Source of the DNA: Saprospirales bacterium
GTDB lineage: Bacteria; Bacteroidota; Bacteroidia; Chitinophagales; Saprospiraceae
Direction: 5' to 3'
Assembly (NCBI GenBank): GCA_003448025.1
Contig: DLXL01000378.1
Location: 1-7,814, forward strand
DNA: 7,814 bases
The notes beneath the pieces are model-generated. The model worked only from the letters and a program-made list of their open reading frames with translations, was not told the DNA's origin and ran no database searches. Below are positions 1-6,196 of this stretch, one piece after another. Every line of letters starts with the position of its first letter. Position 1 is the first letter of the stretch. The translations under genes were made by a program, and so were the position numbers.

Positions 1-423
1 GGGCTCCGTTATGGCAGCAAGTTCTTCCGGCGATTTCTTAGCATCTTCTGCGTAGTGGCGAAGAATTTCCACTGAAGTGGTTTCGACGCGTGCGAAACCA
101 TCGATCACAACACGCTTGCCAGACAGGTCTTTGGGCATGAAAAACGCGTAATCCTTGAAGGTTACACGCATTTCAGGATACCCCGGTTGGTCGGAAACAA
201 GTGTCATCCAGCAGCCTTTTTTCAGACAAACTTCCTTCACTTTGCCCGTGACCTTCATGTTTAGAGAGTCGATGCCGGCCATTTTTGCCATGACTTCGTC
301 ATAGGAAATGGCTCCGTCGGCAGTAATGGTGGCGCCAAAGTGTTTTCCGTCTCCTTTGGGCGTTTGAGCGCAGGCACTGAGGCAAAGGAATGCACACAGG
401 CTAAAAAAAATACTTTTTAACAT
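1..423 (-). CDS. DUF4920-type lipoprotein, truncated at window edge
   Basis: This is the first 141 codons of a gene that reads leftward and leaves the window without a stop codon. The start at 423 gives a lipoprotein signal: basic N-terminus MLK, a hydrophobic stretch, then a lipobox L15-S16-A17-C18, so the mature protein should be lipid-anchored at Cys18. The body contains a C-x4-C pair (Cys66 and Cys71, in EVCLKKGCWM), then a hydrophobic FKDYAFFMPKD stretch and an LRHYAEDAKKSPEELAAI stretch. I recognise this order from the DUF4920 family, found in Bacteroidota and some other phyla; its biochemical function is not known. The two cysteines could form a disulfide or bind a metal, which is inference. 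The gene is transcribed divergently from the MORN-caspase gene, with 286 bp between their starts. The missing end is probably short, because the visible part already reaches the family's usual C-terminal block. Confidence 0.85.
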   Translation of the reverse strand, partial: MLKSIFFSLCAFLCLSACAQTPKGDGKHFGATITADGAISYDEVMAKMAGIDSLNMKVTGKVKEVCLKKGCWMTLVSDQPGYPEMRVTFKDYAFFMPKDLSGKRVVIDGFARVETTSVEILRHYAEDAKKSPEELAAITEP

Positions 424-482
424 CGTTTTAAAAATTTTTCAAGTGATTGAAAATCAAAATATTATCAACCCTAAAGGGTGCA

Positions 483-490
483 CAAAGGTA
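483..490 (-). promoter_or_regulatory. Candidate -7 element for the lipoprotein gene
   Basis: Read on the minus strand this is TACCTTTG, an exact match to the Bacteroidota primary sigma factor -7 consensus TAnnTTTG. Transcription would begin near 477, giving a leader of about 54 nt before the ATG at 423. I could not find a convincing TTTG -33 element about 20 bp upstream, so the call rests on the -7 match and its position. Confidence 0.4.
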
Positions 491-498
491 TAAATTTG
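491..498 (+). promoter_or_regulatory. Candidate -7 element for the MORN-caspase gene
   Basis: The sequence TAAATTTG matches TAnnTTTG and directly abuts the opposite-facing element at 483-490. If used, the start point would be near 503 and the caspase mRNA would have a leader of about 200 nt, which is long. No -33 element is evident. A promoter closer to 710 may exist; two imperfect matches near 574-580 and 648-656 have the wrong internal spacing. Confidence 0.3.
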
Positions 499-709
499 AA
501 TGGATTCTAATACGAGTGGCACAATATTAGGTCTTCTAAGTTGTTCTTTCGTCGTATTTATAATCCGCCTCGGTACTTTGACAACCACAATTTTCTTTAA
601 CCGACGATTGAATCCGTTTTTCGAAACGTGTTTAATCAATTCTGATCTACACTTTGCTTGCACCCTTCGTTTACTCGCATTTTTGCACAAACTCAAAATT
701 CAGTTAAAC

Positions 710-2389
710 ATGAAGGGGCTTAATCTCTTTATCCGCCTGATCGTGCTGGCCATAATCCTGGGCACCACGTCTTTTCAAGCTACTGCTCAATGTATCAGTG
801 GCAACTGCCAGAATGGTATCGGTACCTACCGCTACTCGGCAACTTCCAAATACACAGGTCAGTTTCAAAACGCCCTTCGTCATGGCAAGGGAAAAATGAC
901 CTATAATGATGGAAGTGTTTATGAAGGACCATTTAACTTCGGTAAAAAACACGGAGAAGATGGTTCTATCACTTACATCAACGGCGACAAATACCAGGGT
1001 CGCTGGGCCAATGATTATCCCAATGGCAAGGGAAAGTACTTCTTCAAGACCAAAGAGCGCTATGAGGGCAACTTCGTCAATGGTGAATTCGATGGTCAGG
1101 GAACGATGTACTATACCGATGGTGCTTACTATTCCGGCGCATGGAAAAAAAGCAAAAAGCATGGCACAGGTACACTATTTCTTGCCGATGGAGAACGCAA
1201 AAGTGGCACCTGGAGCCAGGGCAAACTGGTTGATCGCCAGGAAGGTGCACCCAACCGGGAATCGGATGTGGTGAATAGCACCTCCGGGAGCAAACCTCCT
1301 GCTGCTAAACCAAACAATAACAAACCCAATCCTGCCAAGCCTGATGTGGCCGGACTGCGCAATTGTGGCAGTTCGTACTGTCGCAGTGGCCAGGGATATT
1401 ATGATTACCCCGATGGTTCCCGTTGGATCGGTGAGTTCAAGGAGGGGTATCCCAACGGGCGCGGCGTATGTTACTATGCTAATGGCGACCGCTATAATGG
1501 CGAGTGGGCTAACAATGCTCCTTATGGAGAGGGTGTGATGTACTTCGCAAGTGGCCGTGTATACGGCGCGGTATGGGTGAATGGCTCACCTATTAAGGAG
1601 CTTGACTCCAATGAAACGCTGCCCAGCGAACCTGTGCGCTCAGATCAAAATCGCGGCGTAAAAATCTGGGCTGTTGTAGTTGGTGTAGGGAAGTATACTA
1701 CTATGCCCTCTCTGAAATTCACAGACGATGATGCCTTCCGTTTTTATTCACATCTGAAAAGTCCGGAAGGCGGTGCTTTATCTGACGATCAGGTCGAAAT
1801 ACTGGTGGATGAAGGCGCCACACGGGAGAATATATTGCACACCATGCGATCCTTGTTCCTGAAAGCGGATGAGAACGATGTGGTACTCTTTTATTTCAGC
1901 GGACACGGACTGGAAGGTTGTTTCCTGCCGGTAGATTTTGATGGTTACAACAACAAACTCCGCCACGAGGAAATCCGTCAGATCCTGAAACAAAGCAAGG
2001 CCAAACACAAATTATGTATAGCTGATGCCTGCCACAGTGGTTCCCTGAATTACAGCGGCACAATGGCAGCCAAAGGTCCGGCGCCGGTTTCTTTGCAGCA
2101 GTTCTACCAGGCATTTGAAGATACTGATGGCGGTATTGCCTTGCTTATGTCGTCCAAACCCGAAGAATTATCGCTCGAAGACCATGGTCTGCGTCAAGGT
2201 GTGTTCACCTATTATGTACTTCGAGGCATGAAGGGCGCCGCCGATTCCAATGGTGACTACATTGTGAGCATCAAGGAATTGTACAACTATGTGTACGGCA
2301 AAGTGCGTGATTATACTGCCGGTGTGCAAACTCCTGTGCTGACTGGTGATTACGATGACGCCATGCCTGTTTCTTTGAGAAGGAACTAA
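710..2389 (+). CDS. Exported MORN-repeat protein with C-terminal caspase (peptidase C14) domain
   Basis: A 559-residue protein. The ATG at 710 is chosen because it starts a clean signal peptide (residues 1-26, cleavage expected after ATA, mature protein from Gln27); the frame is open back to 500 but that part has no export signal. Residues 28-185 hold about six MORN-like units (YxGxW/F...G.G pattern), headed by Cys28-x4-Cys33. A Pro/Asn/Lys-rich linker (about 187-214) follows. A second header, Cys219-x4-Cys224, opens three more MORN-like units to about 300. Residues 316-555 form a caspase-like domain with the expected dyad: His399 in FSGHG and Cys441 in DACHSG, plus LKFTDDDA near its start. 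Family members usually cleave proteins after basic or acidic residues; the substrate here is unknown. Export would put a cysteine protease in the periplasm or outside the cell, where the paired cysteines could form disulfides (inference). MORN repeats in bacteria have no single known role. The next gene downstream is pbpC, 199 bp away across a repeat element. Confidence 0.93.
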   Translation: MKGLNLFIRLIVLAIILGTTSFQATAQCISGNCQNGIGTYRYSATSKYTGQFQNALRHGKGKMTYNDGSVYEGPFNFGKKHGEDGSITYINGDKYQGRWANDYPNGKGKYFFKTKERYEGNFVNGEFDGQGTMYYTDGAYYSGAWKKSKKHGTGTLFLADGERKSGTWSQGKLVDRQEGAPNRESDVVNSTSGSKPPAAKPNNNKPNPAKPDVAGLRNCGSSYCRSGQGYYDYPDGSRWIGEFKEGYPNGRGVCYYANGDRYNGEWANNAPYGEGVMYFASGRVYGAVWVNGSPIKELDSNETLPSEPVRSDQNRGVKIWAVVVGVGKYTTMPSLKFTDDDAFRFYSHLKSPEGGALSDDQVEILVDEGATRENILHTMRSLFLKADENDVVLFYFSGHGLEGCFLPVDFDGYNNKLRHEEIRQILKQSKAKHKLCIADACHSGSLNYSGTMAAKGPAPVSLQQFYQAFEDTDGGIALLMSSKPEELSLEDHGLRQGVFTYYVLRGMKGAADSNGDYIVSIKELYNYVYGKVRDYTAGVQTPVLTGDYDDAMPVSLRRN

Positions 2390-2440
2390 GGTTTGGAAGA
2401 CACAAAGACTGGGCACTAAGACACAAAGGCGCTAAGGCAC

Positions 2441-2476
2441 AAAGGGTTTATTTGGCTGACGCCAAATAAACCCTTT
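2441..2476. repeat. Perfect 16-bp hairpin inside the repeat element
   Basis: Left arm 2441-2456 and right arm 2461-2476 are perfect reverse complements around a TGAC loop. As RNA this is a very stable hairpin 51 nt after the caspase stop codon, so it may define the 3' end of that mRNA. No T-tract follows on either strand. Confidence 0.85.
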
Positions 2477-2479
2477 GAT

Positions 2480-2512
2480 GTTTTTGGCATGGCCGCAGGC
2501 CGTGCCAAAAAC
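2480..2512. repeat. Second internal hairpin of the repeat element
   Basis: Arms 2480-2494 and 2498-2512 pair over 15 bp with a single T-G position and a three-base GCA loop. The GC-rich core (GGCC/GGCC) is closed by a run of five A-T pairs. A frame open upstream of the pbpC start runs through this hairpin, but it is repeat DNA rather than coding sequence. Confidence 0.8.
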
Positions 2513-2573
2513 TTTGTGCCTTTGTGCCTTTGTGCCTTTGTGTCTTAGTGCCCAGTCTTTGCGCCTTTCCCCC

Positions 2574-2581
2574 TACTTTTG
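2574..2581 (+). promoter_or_regulatory. Candidate -7 element for pbpC, nearly leaderless
   Basis: The sequence TACTTTTG matches TAnnTTTG and lies only 7 bp before the ATG at 2589. Transcription would begin almost at the start codon, giving a leaderless or near-leaderless mRNA. There is a TTTG at 2558-2561, but the 12-bp spacing is too short for a normal -33 element, so support is partial. Confidence 0.35.
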
Positions 2582-2588
2582 TCCTTGT

Positions 2589-5048
2589 ATGCTGATCTCC
2601 CGGCTGAAAATACGAGTAAAGTCCTGGTCAAACTGGCTTGTCCAACGCATCCGGCAACACCCGCGGAAATCCGTGTCGCTGGGATTCCTGCTGTTGTTGT
2701 GGCTTTTTTGTTTGCCAAGACCTTTGTTTCAAAAACCGTTGAGTGTGGTATTGGAAGATCGTAAAGGGGAGTTACTGGGCGCCCGAATTGCCTCTGACGG
2801 GCAATGGCGTTTTCCACCAACTGATACCTTGCCGGAAAAATATGCCGCTTGTGTAGTGGCTTTTGAAGACAAACGTTTTTGGTACCACCCCGGCGTGGAT
2901 CCGGTGAGTATGGTGCGCGCCCTTTGGTTGAATGTCAAAAATGCCGGCATCGTGAGCGGCGGCAGTACCCTTACCATGCAGGTTATCCGATTGGCACGTG
3001 ATAATCCGTCCCGAAATGTTTGGCAAAAGCTGATAGAAGTGTTCATGGCCACCCGATTGGAGTTGACCTATTCCAAGCAAGAAATTTTGTGTTTGTATGC
3101 AGCCAATGCTCCTTTCGGCGGCAATGTTGTGGGGCTTGAAGCTGCTTCCTGGCGTTATTACGGCAAGCGCCCGGGCTTGCTATCCTGGGCAGAAGCGGCT
3201 ACGCTGGCGGTATTACCCAATAGTCCGGCGCTGATTCACCCTGGCCGTAATCGCAACACACTCCTCCAAAAACGCAACCTGCTTCTGCAACGGCTTTTTG
3301 AACAGGGAAAACTCAAAGCTTCCGAGTGCGATTATGCCAAAGAAGAGCCGTTGCCGGAAGAGCCTTTGCCATTGCCTCAATTAGCGCCGCACCTGCTGGA
3401 TGCCATAATGCTGGCGCCTTCCCGATTTCTGGCAGGTTCAGGTAAAGGCGTTTTTCAGCAACAATCCATCGTTCGCTTTCAAAGTTCGCTGGATAAAAAT
3501 CTTCAGGAACGCTGCTCCGAGATTCTGGCTCGCAGGCAGGAGCTTTACCGGGGCAACGACATCCACAACCTGGCGGCCATTATTCTGGACGTGCCCACCG
3601 GCGAAGTGTTGGCTTATATAGGTAATGTAAGCGGCGCCGGAAAAGAACACGGCGAAGCGGTGGATGTCATCACCGCACCCAGGAGTACCGGCAGTATCCT
3701 GAAGCCATACCTTTACGCACTGGCCCTGGAAAGTGGCGACATTTTCCCAAATGCTTTGCTGCACGATGTACCTACCCAACTCGGCGAATACCGGCCGGAA
3801 AACTATTACGAAACCTATGACGGGGCTGTTCCTGCCAAACGGGCGCTCATTCGTTCCCTCAATGTCCCGTTTGTACTCTTGTTGCAGCAGTACGGACTGG
3901 AAAAATTCCATTTTGGATTACAAAAACTGGGCTTGAGTACATTGAACCGCCCCCCAGCGCATTACGGCTTGTCGTTGATTCTGGGCGGAGCAGAAGCCAA
4001 CCTGCTGGACATCACCAATACCTATGCGTGTATGGCGCGCCGACTGGGTGCATATTACGACCGCGATGGCCGGTATGCAGAAAACGATTTTCGATTGGTG
4101 CGGTATCAGGTTATTTCTAAGCCACCGAAACCAGATTTGAGCAAGGAGTCCGGGTTATTAAGCGCCGGGTCCATCTGGTATACTTTTGAGGCCATGCGGG
4201 AAGTAGAACGCCCCAACAGTGCCGGAGAATGGGAGTTATTTCGTGCCAGCCGGCAGATTGCCTGGAAAACAGGCACCAGTTTTGGTTTTCGCGATGCCTG
4301 GGCTGCCGGGGTAACTCCTCGTTATGCGGTAGGTGTTTGGGTAGGTAATGCGGATGGAGAGGGTCGGCCAGGCCTGATCGGAGTGGATATGGCAGCACCG
4401 GTATTGTTTGATATTTTTCAGCAATTGCCTCAGGAAGGATCCTGGTTTGACCCCCCATATGATGATATGGCTCAGGTGCCCATGTGCCGTCAAAGTGGCT
4501 ACCGGGCCGGTGAATGGTGCGAACCGGATACGGTTTGGATCCCAAAAGCAAGTCTGAAAGGACAGGCATGTTCATATCACCAGATGTTGCATCTGGATCC
4601 TTCCGGTCAATGGCAAGTTACCAGCGATTGTGAATCGCCCGCGCTGATGCAGCACCGATCCTGGTTTATTTTGCCTCCTATAGAAGAATATTACTTCAAA
4701 GGAAAGAACCCTGGGTATATAAGTCCGCCGCCTTTCCGCGAAGATTGCAGGGGCTCTCAGGCGGCCCAGCATCAGACTCCTATGCAACTAATTTACCCAA
4801 AACATCCAACCCGCATCTATGTGCCCACAGATCTGGACGGCAAACTGGGTAGTACAGTGTTTCAGGTAGCCCATCGGTCCCGAAGTGCTGAAATATTCTG
4901 GCATTTAGATGGTCAGTATCTGGGTGCTACCACAGTATTTCATCAAATGGCTTTGCAACCACCGGTGGGGAAGCACACGCTTGCTCTTGTAGACCGCGAT
5001 GGTTTCAGGCTGGAACAGACCTTTGAAATAGTGGGGAAAAGCAAGTAA
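2589..5048 (+). CDS. pbpC: Penicillin-binding protein 1C (bifunctional transglycosylase/transpeptidase)
   Basis: An 819-residue class A penicillin-binding protein. It polymerises lipid II into glycan strands and crosslinks their peptides on the outer face of the inner membrane. A basic cytoplasmic tail is followed by one membrane helix (about 29-45) and the PbpC-typical DGQWRFP (70-76). The GT51 transglycosylase domain shows EDKRFWYHPG with catalytic Glu93, GGSTLTMQ (124-131) and a later LELTYSKQEILCLYAA segment. The transpeptidase domain has all three motifs: Ser369-I-L-Lys372, Ser423-L-Asn425 and Lys560-T-G-T-S. A BiPBP_C domain (about 732-816) ends the protein, which favours PbpC over PBP1A/1B. 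The ATG at 2589 is preferred because the frame open back to 2475 translates repeat DNA and lacks relevant features. In many bacteria pbpC sits beside an alpha-2-macroglobulin gene; none is visible here. It converges with the TonB-like gene. Both enzymatic centres look intact. Confidence 0.96.
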   Translation: MLISRLKIRVKSWSNWLVQRIRQHPRKSVSLGFLLLLWLFCLPRPLFQKPLSVVLEDRKGELLGARIASDGQWRFPPTDTLPEKYAACVVAFEDKRFWYHPGVDPVSMVRALWLNVKNAGIVSGGSTLTMQVIRLARDNPSRNVWQKLIEVFMATRLELTYSKQEILCLYAANAPFGGNVVGLEAASWRYYGKRPGLLSWAEAATLAVLPNSPALIHPGRNRNTLLQKRNLLLQRLFEQGKLKASECDYAKEEPLPEEPLPLPQLAPHLLDAIMLAPSRFLAGSGKGVFQQQSIVRFQSSLDKNLQERCSEILARRQELYRGNDIHNLAAIILDVPTGEVLAYIGNVSGAGKEHGEAVDVITAPRSTGSILKPYLYALALESGDIFPNALLHDVPTQLGEYRPENYYETYDGAVPAKRALIRSLNVPFVLLLQQYGLEKFHFGLQKLGLSTLNRPPAHYGLSLILGGAEANLLDITNTYACMARRLGAYYDRDGRYAENDFRLVRYQVISKPPKPDLSKESGLLSAGSIWYTFEAMREVERPNSAGEWELFRASRQIAWKTGTSFGFRDAWAAGVTPRYAVGVWVGNADGEGRPGLIGVDMAAPVLFDIFQQLPQEGSWFDPPYDDMAQVPMCRQSGYRAGEWCEPDTVWIPKASLKGQACSYHQMLHLDPSGQWQVTSDCESPALMQHRSWFILPPIEEYYFKGKNPGYISPPPFREDCRGSQAAQHQTPMQLIYPKHPTRIYVPTDLDGKLGSTVFQVAHRSRSAEIFWHLDGQYLGATTVFHQMALQPPVGKHTLALVDRDGFRLEQTFEIVGKSK

Positions 5049-5064
5049 CCTGAAATGTTGGGAG

Positions 5065-5139
5065 GTAATTTTACCGCAGAGGGCTTGATAACCAATTATG
5101 TACACCTCAGCGTCTCTCCGTCTCTGCGGTGAAAATTAC
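5065..5139. repeat. CCGCAGAG-type inverted repeat between convergent genes
   Basis: The arms 5065-5081 and 5122-5139 are inverted repeats that pair over 17 bp with a single one-base bulge, enclosing about 40 bp. The inner part (CACCTC, then CGTCTCTCCGTCTCTG) resembles the partial copy at the right edge of the window. It sits between the pbpC stop (5048) and the convergent TonB-like stop (5143), so it may act as a two-way transcription barrier, although no T-run follows the stem on either strand. Confidence 0.75.
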
Positions 5140-5142
5140 TTA

Positions 5143-5598
5143 TTACAACTTAATGGTATAGCTGTAAGTAGGCTCAGCCGGTTTTGCGGGTTCCTGATCG
5201 TTTTTTTTAGGCGCTGATGTGGTTACGGTATAGGCTACTTGTAATTGGGTGGTAGACGGAACAGGCGCTGGCGCCGGTTTGGGTTTTTTGAAAACCACTT
5301 TTACTTTTTGGTGAAAAAGCACGTGTACCCCGCGGTTGCGTTCTACATCAAATTTGAGCAATTGCACTACCCGGCATGCTTCTTCGTCGCAACCATGACC
5401 TATACCCTGAACAACGCGGGTAGCTACTACATTTCCCTGATAGTCAATGTCATATTCAATATATACAGTTCCTTCTACACCTGCTTCAAAAGCTTCCTTC
5501 GGATAACGAAGGTGTGTGTAAATAAACTTGGTCAACTCCTTAGGGCCGCCTTTGAATTGCGGCTGGTGGATGAAAAGCGTCTTTTTATCTTTGGCCAT
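5143..5598 (-). CDS. Small TonB C-terminal-domain protein, no membrane anchor
   Basis: A 151-residue protein. Residues about 10-105 form a TonB C-terminal domain, seen in LRYPKEAFEAGVEGTVYIEY, DYQGNVVATRVVQGIGHGCD and VKVVFKK. In TonB this domain contacts outer-membrane transporters and passes on energy from the inner membrane. Here the usual order is reversed: the domain comes first and a Pro/Ala/Lys-rich tail (about 105-151) follows. I see no transmembrane helix or signal peptide. The frame stays open upstream of 5598 but has no good in-frame start. The gene lies 41 bp after the anti-sigma-like gene on the same strand, so it is probably the third gene of that operon. If it stays in the cytoplasm it cannot act as ordinary TonB; a regulatory or binding role is possible. 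I think similar small proteins occur in Saprospiraceae, from memory only. Confidence 0.84.
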   Translation of the reverse strand: MAKDKKTLFIHQPQFKGGPKELTKFIYTHLRYPKEAFEAGVEGTVYIEYDIDYQGNVVATRVVQGIGHGCDEEACRVVQLLKFDVERNRGVHVLFHQKVKVVFKKPKPAPAPVPSTTQLQVAYTVTTSAPKKNDQEPAKPAEPTYSYTIKL

Positions 5599-5639
5599 AA
5601 TACCCCGGGCGGATGTAGCAGAAATGGAGTAAGCAAGCG

Positions 5640-6164
5640 TTATCTTGCGGTATGCAAATACCTTACCTGCAAATATTTGTCCAAAAGCTTCAATCCGAGG
5701 AGCGCTAAGGTAATTAAAAGAAGGAACTGTGTCAGATTGCTATTCAGAAGCCCCGTCCAGTCGTAGGACGGAACGGTTATTTGGGGTACAAATTTTTCGG
5801 GAATGCGAACAGGTTCGGTAGCAGGAGCGTCTGGCGCCAGCAGGAATGGTGTGAAAAGCAGCATCAGGAGTATGCCGGCGGCACCCCAAAAAATCCAGTC
5901 TTTATGCTTGACTTTGGAAGCGTTTTTGACCGGCTTTTGTTCCATGGTCCAGGCATGCATTACCTGTTGGGTAAATCCGGATTCCGGTTTTTCCAGCGGG
6001 AAAGTCGCAAATGAGCGCTTTTCCATCAAAATATGGTCCAGACGTGCCTGAGAATCCGGATGTTCTTTCAGCCGGGCCTCTACCTGCTTTTTTTCCTCCG
6101 GAGACAGGAAGCCATCGGCGTAGTCCCAAAGTATTTCGTCGGTAAGTATGAAATGATGGTTCAT
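5640..6164 (-). CDS. Membrane anti-sigma-factor-like protein
   Basis: A 174-residue protein encoded 32 bp downstream of the ECF sigma gene, the classic position for the cognate anti-sigma factor that holds the sigma factor inactive at the membrane until a signal arrives. The N-terminal part (1-80) is cytosolic and helical, with LWDYADGFLSPEEKKQVEARL typical of the sigma-binding region of such proteins. Two hydrophobic segments follow, about residues 90-110 and 144-163, with a short proline-rich loop between them that would be periplasmic. The zinc-binding HxxxCxxC motif of ZAS anti-sigma factors is absent. The ATG at 6164 is chosen because it directly follows the sigma gene and starts the conserved-looking region; the frame open to 6305 would overlap the sigma gene by about 110 bp. 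No protein family assignment beyond this is secure, so the function rests on gene order and architecture. Confidence 0.82.
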   Translation of the reverse strand: MNHHFILTDEILWDYADGFLSPEEKKQVEARLKEHPDSQARLDHILMEKRSFATFPLEKPESGFTQQVMHAWTMEQKPVKNASKVKHKDWIFWGAAGILLMLLFTPFLLAPDAPATEPVRIPEKFVPQITVPSYDWTGLLNSNLTQFLLLITLALLGLKLLDKYLQVRYLHTAR

Positions 6165-6196
6165 CTCTGTTCTTTTTAAGGGTATGTAACAAAAAA

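Larger units (their letters stand above)
424..709. other. AT-rich divergent spacer without a gene
   Basis: This stretch lies between two divergent starts. The plus-strand caspase frame stays open back to an ATG at 500 and there is an 80-codon minus-strand frame (696-454), but neither looks like protein: there is no domain or signal and the composition is skewed. I see no tRNA, no strong hairpin and no repeat here. The only regulatory candidates are the paired -7-like elements at 483-498. Confidence 0.6.
2403..2561. repeat. Nested inverted-repeat element (CACAAAG type), three-way-junction fold
   Basis: The outer arms, 2403-2444 and 2520-2561, are inverted repeats of 42 bp matching at 40 positions. 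The right arm is preceded by one more 8-bp unit (TTTGTGCC type, 2512-2519), so the arms are built from short CACAAAGGC/CTTTGTGCC units. Between the arms sit two independent hairpins: 2441-2476, a perfect 16-bp stem with a TGAC loop whose first bases overlap the outer arm, and 2480-2512, a 15-bp stem with one T:G pair and a GCA loop. RNA or single-stranded DNA from this region could fold as a long stem with two side arms. It lies 13 bp after the caspase stop codon and 27 bp before the pbpC start. It has no U-run, so it is not a canonical terminator, though it could block transcription or protect the upstream mRNA 3' end. Confidence 0.85.

Noticed and set aside
596..625. Possible tRNA T-arm-like sequence in the divergent spacer
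   Set aside because: The resemblance is limited to GATTGAATCC; no acceptor stem or anticodon arm can be built around it.
454..696. 80-codon minus-strand frame in the divergent spacer
   Set aside because: Lys/Arg-rich with no domain, no promoter of its own and no neighbour logic; it overlaps the promoter region of both flanking genes.
500..709. N-terminal extension of the MORN-caspase protein by 70 residues
   Set aside because: It would bury the clean signal peptide that begins at 710 and has no recognisable domain; the region is AT-rich intergenic DNA.
704..1162. 152-codon minus-strand frame inside the MORN region
   Set aside because: It is a shadow of the repetitive MORN coding sequence, whose Gly/Tyr-rich codons leave the opposite strand open.
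5065..5139. Canonical rho-independent terminator for pbpC
   Set aside because: The stem is followed by A-rich, not T-rich, sequence and encloses a 40-bp loop; it is better described as a repeat that may still hinder transcription.
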